From positions 1 to 27,701 of the forward strand of contig CAKRMU010000009.1 of NCBI GenBank assembly GCA_934364985.1: a DNA stretch of 27,701 nt. Direction: 5' to 3'. The position numbers were made by a program, and so were the translations under genes. The notes under the pieces are model-generated. The model was not told the DNA's origin, did not search any database, and was given only the letters and a program-made list of their open reading frames with translations. Position 1 is the stretch's first letter. The number at the start of each line of letters is the position of its first letter. Origin of the DNA: an uncultured Porphyromonas sp. GTDB taxonomy: Bacteria; Bacteroidota; Bacteroidia; Bacteroidales; Porphyromonadaceae. Positions 17,281 through 26,110 of this stretch are shown here, piece by piece.

Positions 17281-18951
17281 TTATTCGCTGATAAGACCGG
17301 TTGTACGGTAAACAAGATTCCACTTAAGGATCTTAGCTTGTACTTTGATGTTGGTCTTGTCTTTGTTAATTGGGTGATCCTCTGGTTTCTTTGGCTCATC
17401 AGGGTTATCTTCTGGATCTGGTTTTGGAGCGTTAGGATCGGTTGGATCTTGTGGGTCATAGTTGTCACCAAGACCTAAGATTTCGTTAACGAGTAGAGAG
17501 TAGATGTTGTTACGGCGAGTATCAGTTTGGATGTATTTTTTATCCTTGATCTGACCATTAGCAGGAGTCTGCCATAGCATCTTACCGGCTACGTAAACAA
17601 AAGTAGTAGTTTCATTGTCAAGACGAGCTGCCTCTGGATCAGTGTAAAGCTTAAGAGTAGTTTTACCTAAGAAGAAAGTACCGGCTTTGATGTGCATAGT
17701 TAGCTTGTAACCGGTAGTTTCGTCACCTGTTAGATCAGCACCAATACGAGTCTTGTCTTCAGATGTCAGACTATTTACCCATTCCTTGGTTACGTCTACA
17801 GTAACATCACGGTCGTTCTTGATGTCATCAAAAGTTGCAGCCTCAACACCCTTCTTGTCAGCCTTTGCTTTCCAAAGGTTTGCAGATGGTGAGAAGTTAG
17901 CATATACCTTTACCTGAGCGATATCAGAGTAGTCGGCAGCGTTGTTACAGCTATTCTCAAGGAAGTAGATACCATTCTTATCTGAGTTAGAAGCCTTGAA
18001 GTTGGTCTCGCCTTCAGCAAGAGGAAGAGAATTCAACTTGGTAAAGTTAACGTCAGCACTTGCCTCAGTTGGGAAAAGGGTAACAAGGCTGAGGTCAGAA
18101 ACCTTTTGTACGTCACGACGAACGTCAAATACCTTTTGATCGGCAACAGTCTTGAAAGTAGAAGCTGCTAAACCATGGATAGCAGACTCGTAGTTGTTAT
18201 ACTTTTGAGATGTTGGGTCAACAGTACGATCACCTGCTTTGTCAGCAAATAGATAAAGGTTCTTTGCACTACCTGCTAAAGCATAACGATAGTTAGCGAA
18301 AGTACCCTCATACTTAGCAACACCGGCATTTGCATCCCTTGGACCCTTAGTGATGTTGTTGATCGTTACATCAGTAGCCTTTTGTACCTGTACTTTAGAT
18401 ACAACACGCTCTACGGTGTAAGGGAATAGGTTGTTGTCAGCAGCTACCTCTTCAGCCTTTACGTTTTCCTTAATCTCAATAGCTTCATTTGACTTAGAAG
18501 ACATAGTGAAGCCGGCATCTTTTGCAAGAGTAGATAGCTTGTCAATGCCTACAGTAAGATCAGCCTTTTGGTCATTAGCAGTAAGACCCGTGTAGTTTAC
18601 GATAAGAGCTGATTGAATACCTGCACCCATAGTGCCGGTGTATTCGAAAACCGGACTTTCGTAAGCCTTAGATTCCTCAGCACCGGTTGCAGTGAAACCG
18701 GCAACATTAGTTAAGGTCTTGTCAAATGTATTACCGGCTGCGAAGAAAAGAGCTTGTGCTACTTTAGACTCCTCAGTAGTACCCTCTGCGTTATCCTGAC
18801 CATCAGTTACGGCACGTAGGTTCTCAGAGAAAACAAGCTTTGCATTAGTCTTGCCCTCGGTAGCGGGTGTGTTACCGCCTTTTTCTTGATTACAAGCAGC
18901 GAAGCCAAAAGCTACGACGCCTGTCAAAAGAAGAGTTGATAATTTCTTCAT
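17281..18951 (-). CDS. Mfa1-like major fimbrillin
   Basis: A 556-residue lipoprotein, near the length of P. gingivalis Mfa1, predicted to form the fimbrial shaft. The signal ends at lipobox FAAC with Cys20. SENLRAVTDG gives Arg46-Ala47, matching where gingipain Rgp trims FimA/Mfa1 precursors to open the groove for strand exchange. Fimbrillin segments include VERVVSKVQVQKATDV, YRYALAGSAKNLYLFADKAG and TDTRRNNIYSL, then a Pro/Asp-rich linker (YDPQDPTDPNAPKPDP) and the final donor-type strand VQAKILKWNLVYRTTGLISE. Its start follows an A/T-rich leader without Shine-Dalgarno, 43 bases after the DUF3868 gene. Codon choice looks more uniform than in its neighbours, as in an abundant protein. Assigned as the main subunit because of position and the intact cleavage site. 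Confidence 0.88.
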   Translation of the reverse strand: MKKLSTLLLTGVVAFGFAACNQEKGGNTPATEGKTNAKLVFSENLRAVTDGQDNAEGTTEESKVAQALFFAAGNTFDKTLTNVAGFTATGAEESKAYESPVFEYTGTMGAGIQSALIVNYTGLTANDQKADLTVGIDKLSTLAKDAGFTMSSKSNEAIEIKENVKAEEVAADNNLFPYTVERVVSKVQVQKATDVTINNITKGPRDANAGVAKYEGTFANYRYALAGSAKNLYLFADKAGDRTVDPTSQKYNNYESAIHGLAASTFKTVADQKVFDVRRDVQKVSDLSLVTLFPTEASADVNFTKLNSLPLAEGETNFKASNSDKNGIYFLENSCNNAADYSDIAQVKVYANFSPSANLWKAKADKKGVEAATFDDIKNDRDVTVDVTKEWVNSLTSEDKTRIGADLTGDETTGYKLTMHIKAGTFFLGKTTLKLYTDPEAARLDNETTTFVYVAGKMLWQTPANGQIKDKKYIQTDTRRNNIYSLLVNEILGLGDNYDPQDPTDPNAPKPDPEDNPDEPKKPEDHPINKDKTNIKVQAKILKWNLVYRTTGLISE

Positions 18952-18994
18952 GGTTTAAAACGTTTAAATGTGAAAAAATATTTGTTATATACTA

Positions 18995-20497
18995 TTACTT
19001 ATTATTGTCTTGAAAGAGTTCGGGGTGAGCTTTGGCAAAATCAAATAGAGCGTTAAACTCATTGAGATTGTGCCGGGCATTGGGGTCACCGGCCTCAATG
19101 GCTTTGTGGAATAGCTCCTCAGCCTTGACAGTCTCTCCCTGAAGTGCGTATGAGATAGCGAGGTTATTCCAAGCCCTTGGGTCTTGGGATAGCTTCTTAA
19201 GTTTTTCGGTAGCACTTGATATGCGACCGTTCTCTAAGTCGGTGGCACTTGCATTAATCAGCACTACCGGGTCATTGGGGTAGATGGTGGCAATGGTCTC
19301 AAATACTTTCTTAAACTCGTCGCTCTCCACGCCGTACGAATTGGCTACTAAGTAAGTCTCATTGAGGCTTAATAGTTTAGGATTGGTCTTTAGGATCTGC
19401 TTAGCCTCCTCAATATCAAAAGGTCTGACGACGTATGAGAAGCCATAGACGGTACGCCTTACCTTGGTGTATATTTGATGAAGTAACTTCTGATAGGTAG
19501 TGCCACCATTGAGGGCTTTAAGTGGGATGTCACGCTCGTCCTTGCCATCGACGGTTGCGATGATCTCAAGCACAGCCTTTTTCTCTTCAGGGGTAAGGAC
19601 GGTGGTGTCTTCCTCTATGAGACGCTTCGTTTCGTCCCAATCCTCGCCCTCGCCTGAGACGATCAATTGGCTTCTATTTAACCCGTGACGGCTGATAAGG
19701 TAGTCAGCGAAGCCATTGGAGCGCCTCTCAGATAGTGCCTTATTGTAGGCTACGGTAGCTTCGGGTGATGCGTATCCCTTAACCCAAATATCACTGACGG
19801 TGAGGTCGGGGTTATTGAGGATCTTAGCCACTTTATTATTAACGTCCTCAAGGACGGCAGGGTTACCCATATATTGAGGGTCGATATTTGACTTGTCTAC
19901 CCTATAGGATATGGTAGCCACATACTGATCCTCCCTATTTTTGATAGGCTCCACTTCAGGCTCGATGTATCCGGCTTTGTACTTAGGTGTAAAGGTCAAT
20001 TCCTTAGTCAGGACTTCCTCACCGGTGCCTTTGTTGCATTCGGCACACCCATAAAGCTGTCCCCTGATGATCAGGGTAGACTTACGCATCCACTCCTCAA
20101 GAGGTATGGTCACCATGTAGTGAATGACCTGCTGTTTGCCTCTCTTGCGTATGGTGGTGCTGATGGGGTTCAGCTTAGTATAATCCCTCTCGTTACCGAG
20201 CATTGCCTCGCGCTCCATTACGGTGGCACGCGTGCTGCCTGCTATAAACGCAGGTTGTAGGGTCTTGACGTCGTCTGTCTTATTACCTTTAAGTTCGGGT
20301 GTAATGACGAGGAGGTCGTTAGTGCTTAGTGAGAGACCATCGATAACGATATCGCTCACTACGGTATAGCTTCCTTTGAGAATATAAGCATTGCTATTCT
20401 CGAAAGATATTTGCCCTAATTTATCCATCTGTGCTTGTGCAGATAGTACAGGAAGAGCAAAGAGTATCAGTAAATATATGAGGATATTCTTTTTCAT
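18995..20497 (-). CDS. DUF3868 / OmpA-like / TPR protein of the fimbrial locus
   Basis: A 500-residue exported protein with a type I signal peptide (ILIYLLILFALPVLSAQAQ, cut near residue 22). Residues ~25-180 match the DUF3868 type, beta-rich, with a CAEC pair at 151-154. Residues ~190-290 form an OmpA-like domain: YRVDKSNIDPQYMGN, VSDIWVKGYASPEATVAYNKALSERRSNGFADYLI, resembling the peptidoglycan-binding pattern. Near the C-terminus a TPR repeat is visible (AWNNLAISYALQGETVKAEELFHKAIEAGD). It starts nine bases after the DUF3575 gene. Proteins with this layout sit at the head of many Bacteroidales fimbrial operons. A link between cell wall and outer-membrane assembly site is a reasonable inference; a direct role is not established here. 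Confidence 0.85.
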   Translation of the reverse strand: MKKNILIYLLILFALPVLSAQAQMDKLGQISFENSNAYILKGSYTVVSDIVIDGLSLSTNDLLVITPELKGNKTDDVKTLQPAFIAGSTRATVMEREAMLGNERDYTKLNPISTTIRKRGKQQVIHYMVTIPLEEWMRKSTLIIRGQLYGCAECNKGTGEEVLTKELTFTPKYKAGYIEPEVEPIKNREDQYVATISYRVDKSNIDPQYMGNPAVLEDVNNKVAKILNNPDLTVSDIWVKGYASPEATVAYNKALSERRSNGFADYLISRHGLNRSQLIVSGEGEDWDETKRLIEEDTTVLTPEEKKAVLEIIATVDGKDERDIPLKALNGGTTYQKLLHQIYTKVRRTVYGFSYVVRPFDIEEAKQILKTNPKLLSLNETYLVANSYGVESDEFKKVFETIATIYPNDPVVLINASATDLENGRISSATEKLKKLSQDPRAWNNLAISYALQGETVKAEELFHKAIEAGDPNARHNLNEFNALFDFAKAHPELFQDNNK

Positions 20498-20506
20498 ACG
20501 CGACGC

Positions 20507-21097
20507 TTATTTAATGATGTAGACAAGGGAGAGGGTGGCACGTGTTACGCCGAAGTAGTCGTAAACGCCCTCGTTTTGGAATGCACCACAAGTGACGCAA
20601 TCGTACTTACGGTAGTGGGTACGTGCCCAGCCACCGCCGATACTTACCTCAATATTCCATCTGGGTGATAGTACCCACTGGTGACCGATACTGGCACCGG
20701 CACCATAGAAAAATCCCTCGTAGCGGTGGTCCTTAAACTTAGCGAGGCGTCCGACAGGGATATTAAAACCGCCTGCATTCACCTGACCACCGTGGGCATG
20801 TACACCTACAAAGGCACCATTAAATACCTCACAAAACCAGTACCTCATCTCGGGCTGTACAATCCAGTGTTTCATCTTCATATTGTCCCGGAATGTCCAA
20901 AGATTGAAACCGCCACCGAGGTCAGCCGTCCAGTGTTCGCCTGTCTTTATCTCCAGGCTTGCATTAGGCGAACCTAATACTGCCCAGTGAGCGATATTGG
21001 TTTTCAAAGCTACTTTCTGAGCCCGGCACACATTGGTACCGAGCATCGAAAGCATTATGAAACACCCTATTAGTGTTATAAAAGACTTTTTTGTCAT
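20507..21097 (-). CDS. DUF3575 outer-membrane beta-barrel protein
   Basis: First gene of the fimbrial operon, 196 residues with a signal peptide (SFITLIGCFIMLSMLGTNVCRAQ, cut near residue 26-27). The mature part begins VALKTNIAHWAVLGSPNASLEI, the usual DUF3575 opening, and continues as amphipathic beta strands with Gly and aromatic residues at turns (TADLGGGFNLWTF, YEGFFYGAGASIGHQW, WNIEVSIGGGWART). It ends in the aromatic/hydrophobic strand GVTRATLSLVYIIK. A CVTCG pair occurs near residue 172. Together with the DUF3868 gene it probably forms an outer-membrane module for fimbria assembly; that is inferred from conserved neighbourhood. Translation starts about 130 nt after the predicted promoter. 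Confidence 0.85.
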   Translation of the reverse strand: MTKKSFITLIGCFIMLSMLGTNVCRAQKVALKTNIAHWAVLGSPNASLEIKTGEHWTADLGGGFNLWTFRDNMKMKHWIVQPEMRYWFCEVFNGAFVGVHAHGGQVNAGGFNIPVGRLAKFKDHRYEGFFYGAGASIGHQWVLSPRWNIEVSIGGGWARTHYRKYDCVTCGAFQNEGVYDYFGVTRATLSLVYIIK

Positions 21098-21219
21098 ATC
21101 AGCACAACTGTTATAATAGTCATAGTAGGCAATCAGATGCCTTGTATATTACATTCTATCATATTTCAAAGAGGTTGCTCGTGTTATTAACCGGCCGTAT
21201 TATCAATCGTATTAATAAT

Positions 21220-21232
21220 TCACCTCCTTTCT
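21220..21232 (-). promoter_or_regulatory. Extended Shine-Dalgarno-like element at the fimbrial leader 5' end
   Basis: The minus strand reads AGAAAGGAGGTGA. Twelve of these bases (AGAAAGGAGGTG) are the exact complement of CACCTCCTTTCT, the usual 3' tail of Bacteroidetes 16S rRNA. It lies right at the predicted transcription start, over 120 nt before the first gene, and no convincing ORF follows it. Confidence 0.6.
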
Positions 21233-21237
21233 ACGAA

Positions 21238-21266
21238 CAAAGGTACTCAATATTTGTAACAACAAA
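21238..21266 (-). promoter_or_regulatory. Putative promoter of the fimbrial operon
   Basis: On the minus strand TACCTTTG (21238-21245) is a perfect -7 box. TTTG at 21263-21266 is a possible -33 box, but the 17-nt spacing is shorter than the usual 19-21. The predicted start site is near 21232. Confidence 0.55.
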
Positions 21267-21414
21267 AATTGTATTTTGTGTCAAAGAAATGTAATTACTG
21301 ACTAAAACCTATCAAGAATTACGATTTAATCAATGGAAAACGCACTTTCGGAATGTTTTTAGATACTATTGTTGGTAATTGTCAATATAGATAATAAAAG
21401 TTAATAAGTATGTC

Positions 21415-21432
21415 TTTTTTTTTTTTTTTTTT
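21415..21432. repeat. Homopolymer tract of 18 T
   Basis: An uninterrupted run of 18 T (A on the fimbrial sense strand) lies about 170 bases upstream of the predicted fimbrial promoter. Such runs are prone to slippage, so length may vary between cells. Confidence 0.9.
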
Positions 21433-21824
21433 GAGCATAAATGATCAGAAGATAAATATCGATGCGGTAGGATCGCTATTTTTGGTGATATTAGGAGTGT
21501 TATCATGCTTTGCAATCTGCCGTATTATTTAGGGCTTTATGTCAGTCTGTCTGTTTTGCGAATCTTTTTCTGCACAGATGCTATTCCTGAGTGCTATGTT
21601 AAAGTAAGGTCCTTTTAGTGTTAATAATATATAATTAATTCCAATCCATTAGGGATATATTATACTTTCAATTTTGATATATGGAAAAGGCTTTTACCCA
21701 TTTCTGTGGAATATTGTATTGTATTCGTGCGTTATGTAGTAATTATCTTTTGTTGTAAGAGTTTCTGCTTAACTATGTCCATCATTTTGTGTCTTTATTT
21801 TGCTAAGTGTCGTTGCATAAGAAA

Positions 21825-21939
21825 TGGATATCAGGTATTAGTTATAGCGAATATAGGGTATTCGTCAGAACCAATATAGGGAATACGTCACGGCGAATAC
21901 CAAGTATTCACCGTGATAGATTCGGAGTATCTTATTTTT
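21825..21939. repeat. Array 2 of degenerate 23-nt palindromic units
   Basis: Five consecutive 23-nt units begin at 21825, 21848, 21871, 21894 and 21917. The core GTAT (GAAT in the third) recurs at 21835, 21858, 21881, 21904 and 21927, exactly 23 nt apart. Units two and four are near-perfect dyads: CGAATA-TAGGG-TATTCG, and a 13-nt arm pair at 21888-21900 / 21904-21916 with one mismatch. Unit four shares the 17-mer GGCGAATACCAAGTATT with array 1. Confidence 0.7.
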
Positions 21940-22054
21940 TGTTTCGTAATGAGGGTTTTATGGCTTGTTATATTCCCTTTTGATATGTGGATTTTTTGTG
22001 CCGTCTACGTCTTGTATTTCGCGCTATATATATTATATGTGTATATGGGTGTTT

Positions 22055-22062
22055 GGGGGGGG
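22055..22062. repeat. Homopolymer tract of 8 G
   Basis: A run of eight G in an AT-rich, gene-free spacer. It is not inside a convincing gene, so no phase-variable product can be named. Confidence 0.7.
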
Positions 22063-22420
22063 CTTTTTGTGTGTGGATTGTTTGATAAAGTTGAGTGACC
22101 ATACTACGCTCTTTGTCCTTATCTCCTATCTCACTACCTCCTTGTCTCAGTATATTATGCTATGTGAAAGGTTATTACGTGCCTTTTAGTATTGATTATT
22201 CGTTTTAAGGTTACATATATTTCTATTTGATGTGTTCTACTTCAGCTTGATTTTTTTGTTTGATTTCTCTATTTCTATCATTTGTTTAATGTGCTATTAA
22301 TCACCGAAGTATGCAAGGCTATTCGTCACTTTTGTGGTAAAAGAAGAGGAGTTTATAGGCGTTGGATCTCTATATTTGCGACATAGGGGAGCGGAATAAT
22401 CCGTTGATTGGGTACTTATC

Positions 22421-22469
22421 AAAAAAGGAAGCGGGTTAGGACAACGCTCGTGGCATTGCCCTAACCCGC
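22421..22469 (-). terminator. Rho-independent terminator of nifJ
   Basis: A perfect 10-bp stem, GCGGGTTAGG (22431-22440) with CCTAACCCGC (22460-22469), is followed on the minus strand by TTCC and six T. It lies 26 bases after the nifJ stop. Confidence 0.9.
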
Positions 22470-22494
22470 AAAAAGATGTGTGTACTATCTCGGA

Positions 22495-25400
22495 TTACTT
22501 CTCCTCGGTATAAGGAGCGTCGAGATTGAATTCGCTACGAAGCTTGTACTTGAAGTACCTTCTCTTAGCATCCTCTTGGGCTACTGCAAATAGCTCTTCG
22601 GCTTGCTGTGGATACTTCTTAGCAAGTGAATTGTATCGTACCTCGCCCATTAGGAAGTCGTGGAACTTGCTCCAGTCCGGTTGCTTAGAGTCGAGGCTGA
22701 ATGGGTTCTCACCCTTCTCAATGAGTTCGGGATTATACCTCCATAGGTGCCAGTAACCGCACTCAACTGCAAGCTCTTCCTCTTTCTGGCTCTTACCCAT
22801 ACCTGCCTTAAGTCCGTGTTCAATACATGGAGCGTAAGCGATAACAATGGATGGTCCGTCGTAGGCTTCAGCCTCGCGGATAGCCTTGAGGGTCTGTGCG
22901 TGGTTTGCACCCATAGCCACCTGAGCCACGTAGATATAGCCGTAGGTCGTCATCATCAAGCCGAGGTCTTTTTTGCGAATACGCTTACCTGAAGCGGCGA
23001 ACTTGGCGATGGCTCCTGTAGGTGTACTCTTGGAGCTTTGCCCGCCCGTATTGGAGTAAACCTCGGTATCAAGGACAAGGATATTGACGTTTTCGCCGGT
23101 AGCAAGTACGTGATCAACACCACCGAAGCCGATATCGTAAGCCCATCCATCACCACCAAGGATCCATTGTGAGCGCTTAACGAAGTAATTGGATAGTGCC
23201 TCAAGGGTGCAAACATTTTTGTGCTTGCTCTCTTTTAGAAGTGGCAATATCTTATTGGCTGTTTCGCGACTCTTAGCGGAGTCCTCACGGTTATCATACC
23301 ACTCGCGGAGTAGCTCTACATCGATAGGAGCTTCCTCTTTACCCTCAATCATCTCTCCTACATAGCGTGCGAGGCGATCACGGAGCTTATTAGCGGCGAT
23401 ATGCAGACCGAAACCAAACTCGGCGTTATCCTCAAATAGAGAGTTTGCCCAAGCCGGACCTTGCCCCAAAGCATTTGTGGTGTAAGGGGTACTTGGTGAG
23501 GATGCTGAGTAGATAGAGGAGCAACCGGTAGCATTGGCGACCATCTGGCGAGAACCAAATAGCTGGCTGAGAAGCTTGACGTATGGCGTCTCTCCACAGC
23601 CGGAGCAAGAACCGCTAAACTCAAATAGTGGTTGAGCAAATTGCGAATTCTTGACATTTGAGTAGATGTCTACGAGGTGTGACTTATTGGTTACCTTATT
23701 ATATGAGTAATCCCATAGTGGTTGCAGCTCGAGCTGAGATGAGATTGGTTTCATCTCAAGAGCCTTACCATTTTTATTCCCGGGGCAGATATCGGCACAG
23801 TTGCCACAGCCCATACAATCCATTACATCTACCTGTATGCGGAACTGAAGGTCGGCAAATGGCTTACCGATAGCCTTTAGAGTGTCGTAGCCCTTAGGAG
23901 CGTTAGCTACCTCTTTTTCGTCAAGAAGGAATGGACGGATGGTAGCGTGAGGGCAGACGAATGCACATTGGTTACACTGGATACAGTTTTCTATGTGCCA
24001 CTCCGGTACCATTGCGGCAACACCGCGTTTCTCAGAGTTGCTGGTGCCGTTTTCCCAAGTGCCATCCTCGATACCCTTGAAAGCAGAGACTGGCAGACTG
24101 TAGCCCTGACGAGCGTTAATAACGCGAACGATGTCCCTTACAAACGGGGTATCCTCTGGGTGTGCTACGGCTTCATCGTCTGGCAGATTTGCCCACTCAG
24201 GCTTAACGGGTACCTTGACTAAAAGTTCGCCACCCTTGTCTACAGCCTGATAGTTTTTATTGACAACAGCGTCGCCTTTGTGTCCGTAGCTCTTTAGGAT
24301 GAATTTCTTCATCTGCTCTACGGCTAATTCGTAAGGAATGACACCGGTGATCTTAAAGAAGGCTGACTGAAGGATGGTATTGGTGCGGTTGCCTAAGCCA
24401 ATCTCCTGAGCGATCTTTGTAGCATTGATCATGTAGAAGTTGATATCATTCTCAGCGAAATACCGCTTCATCTTATTAGGAAGATGCTTCTCTACTTCAT
24501 CAATATCCCAAATACTATTGAGGAGGAATGTGCCACCACGGCGTAACCCCTTAGTAAGGTCGTACATACGGAGATAGGCAGGTACGTGGCACGCAAGGAA
24601 ATGTGGCTGATTGACATAGTAGGTACTGCGGATACGTTTGTCCCCGAAACGGAGGTGGCTACAAGTGAATCCACCGGACTTCTTAGAGTCGTATTGGAAG
24701 TAAGCTTGTACCCATTTAGAGGTGTTCTCACCAATAATCTTGATGGAGTTTTTATTGGCACCCACTGTACCATCACTACCTAATCCGTAGAACATACATT
24801 CGTATGCCCCATTGTCTAAGTCAGGATCTGGTACTGCCGGAAGTGAGGTAAAAGTAACGTCGTCTACAATACCTACGGTGAAGTGATCTTTAGGTTGTGG
24901 CAACTCAAGGTTGTTAAATACGGAGACGATTTGTCCTGGAGTGGTGTCGTGGCTGGATAGCCCATAGCGTCCGCCAACTACCAATGGTGCGTTGTCTGTG
25001 CCGTAAAGTGCATTCTTAACATCGGCATATAGAGGCTCGCTAACAGACCCCATCTCCTTTGTCCTATCAAGCACTGCGATACGCTTAACGGTCTTAGGAA
25101 GTGCACCTAAGAAGTGCTTAACTGAGAACGGACGATATAAGTGGACGGTCATCATACCCACTTTCTTGCCTTGACTATTTATGAGATCCACAACGTCTTT
25201 TGCCATCTTTGTGACTGACCCCATAGCGATGATCACGTTCTCGGCATCGTCGGCACCATAGTAGTCGAATAGGTGGTATTGGCGACCCGTGATTTTTGCA
25301 ATCTCATCCATGTAGTGCTGTACTGTCTCAGGCACAGTGGTGTAGAAAGAATTGCTCGCTTCACGAGCTTGGAAGAAGACATCATCATTCTGAGCCGTAC

Positions 25401-26055
25401 CTCTTGTCACAGGGTTTTCAGGCGAAAGTGCCCTCTTGCGGAATGCGTAAAGAGCCTCTTGGTCTACTAATGGCTTAAGATCTTCCATCTGCATTTCCTC
25501 GATCTTCTGTATCTCGTGTGAGGTACGGAACCCATCGAAGAAGTGTATAAATGGTACCCTTGTCTTGATAGCAGTGAGGTGTGCTACGGCAGCTAAGTCC
25601 ATCACTTCTTGCACTGAGGCTGTAGAGAGCTGAGCAAAACCCAGACCGCGAGCCGACATTACATCTTGGTGGTCACCCAAAATGGAAAGAGCGTGTGACG
25701 CAACGGTACGAGCAGCTACGTGGAAAACACCAGGAAGAAGCTCCCCAGCGATCTTGTACATATTAGGCAACATGAGGAGAAGACCTTGCGATGCTGTGAA
25801 TGTACTTGTTAGGGCACCAGCTTGCAAGGCTCCGTGGACAGCACCGGCGGCACCTGCCTCACTCTGCATCTCTTGTACCCTCACCGGTTCGCCGAAGATA
25901 TTCAAACGACCTTCAGCACTCCAGCTATCAATGTGCTCTGCCATTGTGGTAGATGGTGTGATGGGGTAGATAGCTGCCACCTCGCTAAACATATATGCGA
26001 TATGAGCGGCTGCCTGATTACCATCACAGGAAATAAATTTCTTTTCTTTTGCCAT
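22495..26055 (-). CDS. nifJ: Pyruvate:ferredoxin (flavodoxin) oxidoreductase
   Basis: A single-chain PFOR of 1186 residues, the usual length, which oxidises pyruvate with CoA to acetyl-CoA and CO2 and reduces ferredoxin; it is central to anaerobic energy metabolism. The N-terminal pyruvate-binding part has DGNQAAAHIAYMFSEVAAIYPITPST. The ferredoxin-like domain has two cluster motifs, CIQCNQCAFVCP (about 691-702) and CMGCGNCADICP (about 747-758). A further cluster Cys pair lies in SCSGCGETPY (about 816-825). The TPP-binding part has GGDGWAYDIGFGG (from about 967) and DTEVYSNTGGQSSKSTPTGA. The ATG at 26053-26055 is chosen because GGAAA precedes it by about five bases; the upstream TTG is weaker. 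The gene stands alone with its own terminator. Confidence 0.97.
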   Translation of the reverse strand: MAKEKKFISCDGNQAAAHIAYMFSEVAAIYPITPSTTMAEHIDSWSAEGRLNIFGEPVRVQEMQSEAGAAGAVHGALQAGALTSTFTASQGLLLMLPNMYKIAGELLPGVFHVAARTVASHALSILGDHQDVMSARGLGFAQLSTASVQEVMDLAAVAHLTAIKTRVPFIHFFDGFRTSHEIQKIEEMQMEDLKPLVDQEALYAFRKRALSPENPVTRGTAQNDDVFFQAREASNSFYTTVPETVQHYMDEIAKITGRQYHLFDYYGADDAENVIIAMGSVTKMAKDVVDLINSQGKKVGMMTVHLYRPFSVKHFLGALPKTVKRIAVLDRTKEMGSVSEPLYADVKNALYGTDNAPLVVGGRYGLSSHDTTPGQIVSVFNNLELPQPKDHFTVGIVDDVTFTSLPAVPDPDLDNGAYECMFYGLGSDGTVGANKNSIKIIGENTSKWVQAYFQYDSKKSGGFTCSHLRFGDKRIRSTYYVNQPHFLACHVPAYLRMYDLTKGLRRGGTFLLNSIWDIDEVEKHLPNKMKRYFAENDINFYMINATKIAQEIGLGNRTNTILQSAFFKITGVIPYELAVEQMKKFILKSYGHKGDAVVNKNYQAVDKGGELLVKVPVKPEWANLPDDEAVAHPEDTPFVRDIVRVINARQGYSLPVSAFKGIEDGTWENGTSNSEKRGVAAMVPEWHIENCIQCNQCAFVCPHATIRPFLLDEKEVANAPKGYDTLKAIGKPFADLQFRIQVDVMDCMGCGNCADICPGNKNGKALEMKPISSQLELQPLWDYSYNKVTNKSHLVDIYSNVKNSQFAQPLFEFSGSCSGCGETPYVKLLSQLFGSRQMVANATGCSSIYSASSPSTPYTTNALGQGPAWANSLFEDNAEFGFGLHIAANKLRDRLARYVGEMIEGKEEAPIDVELLREWYDNREDSAKSRETANKILPLLKESKHKNVCTLEALSNYFVKRSQWILGGDGWAYDIGFGGVDHVLATGENVNILVLDTEVYSNTGGQSSKSTPTGAIAKFAASGKRIRKKDLGLMMTTYGYIYVAQVAMGANHAQTLKAIREAEAYDGPSIVIAYAPCIEHGLKAGMGKSQKEEELAVECGYWHLWRYNPELIEKGENPFSLDSKQPDWSKFHDFLMGEVRYNSLAKKYPQQAEELFAVAQEDAKRRYFKYKLRSEFNLDAPYTEEK

Positions 26056-26110
26056 GTTAGTTTCCAATGAATATGGTTGTGTAAAATGTTATTCTTTCAA
26101 GTCCTATAAG

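Larger units (their letters stand above)
21267..22420. other. Long AT-rich spacer upstream of the fimbrial operon
   Basis: More than 1.1 kb without a supported gene. It contains the T18 tract, a second array of 23-nt palindromic units (21825-21939), and a G8 run (22055-22062). Open frames here are short, hydrophobic and T-driven, with no family resemblance. A TATATTTG -7-like box at 22371-22378 has no partner -33 box and no gene behind it. Confidence 0.65.

Noticed and set aside
21825..21939. CRISPR array
   Set aside because: The 23-nt units are contiguous and degenerate, with no unique spacers, and no cas gene is present.
21913..22098. A 61-codon hydrophobic open frame in the long spacer
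   Set aside because: It results from T-rich sequence, starts inside the repeat array, has no ribosome-binding site and resembles no family.
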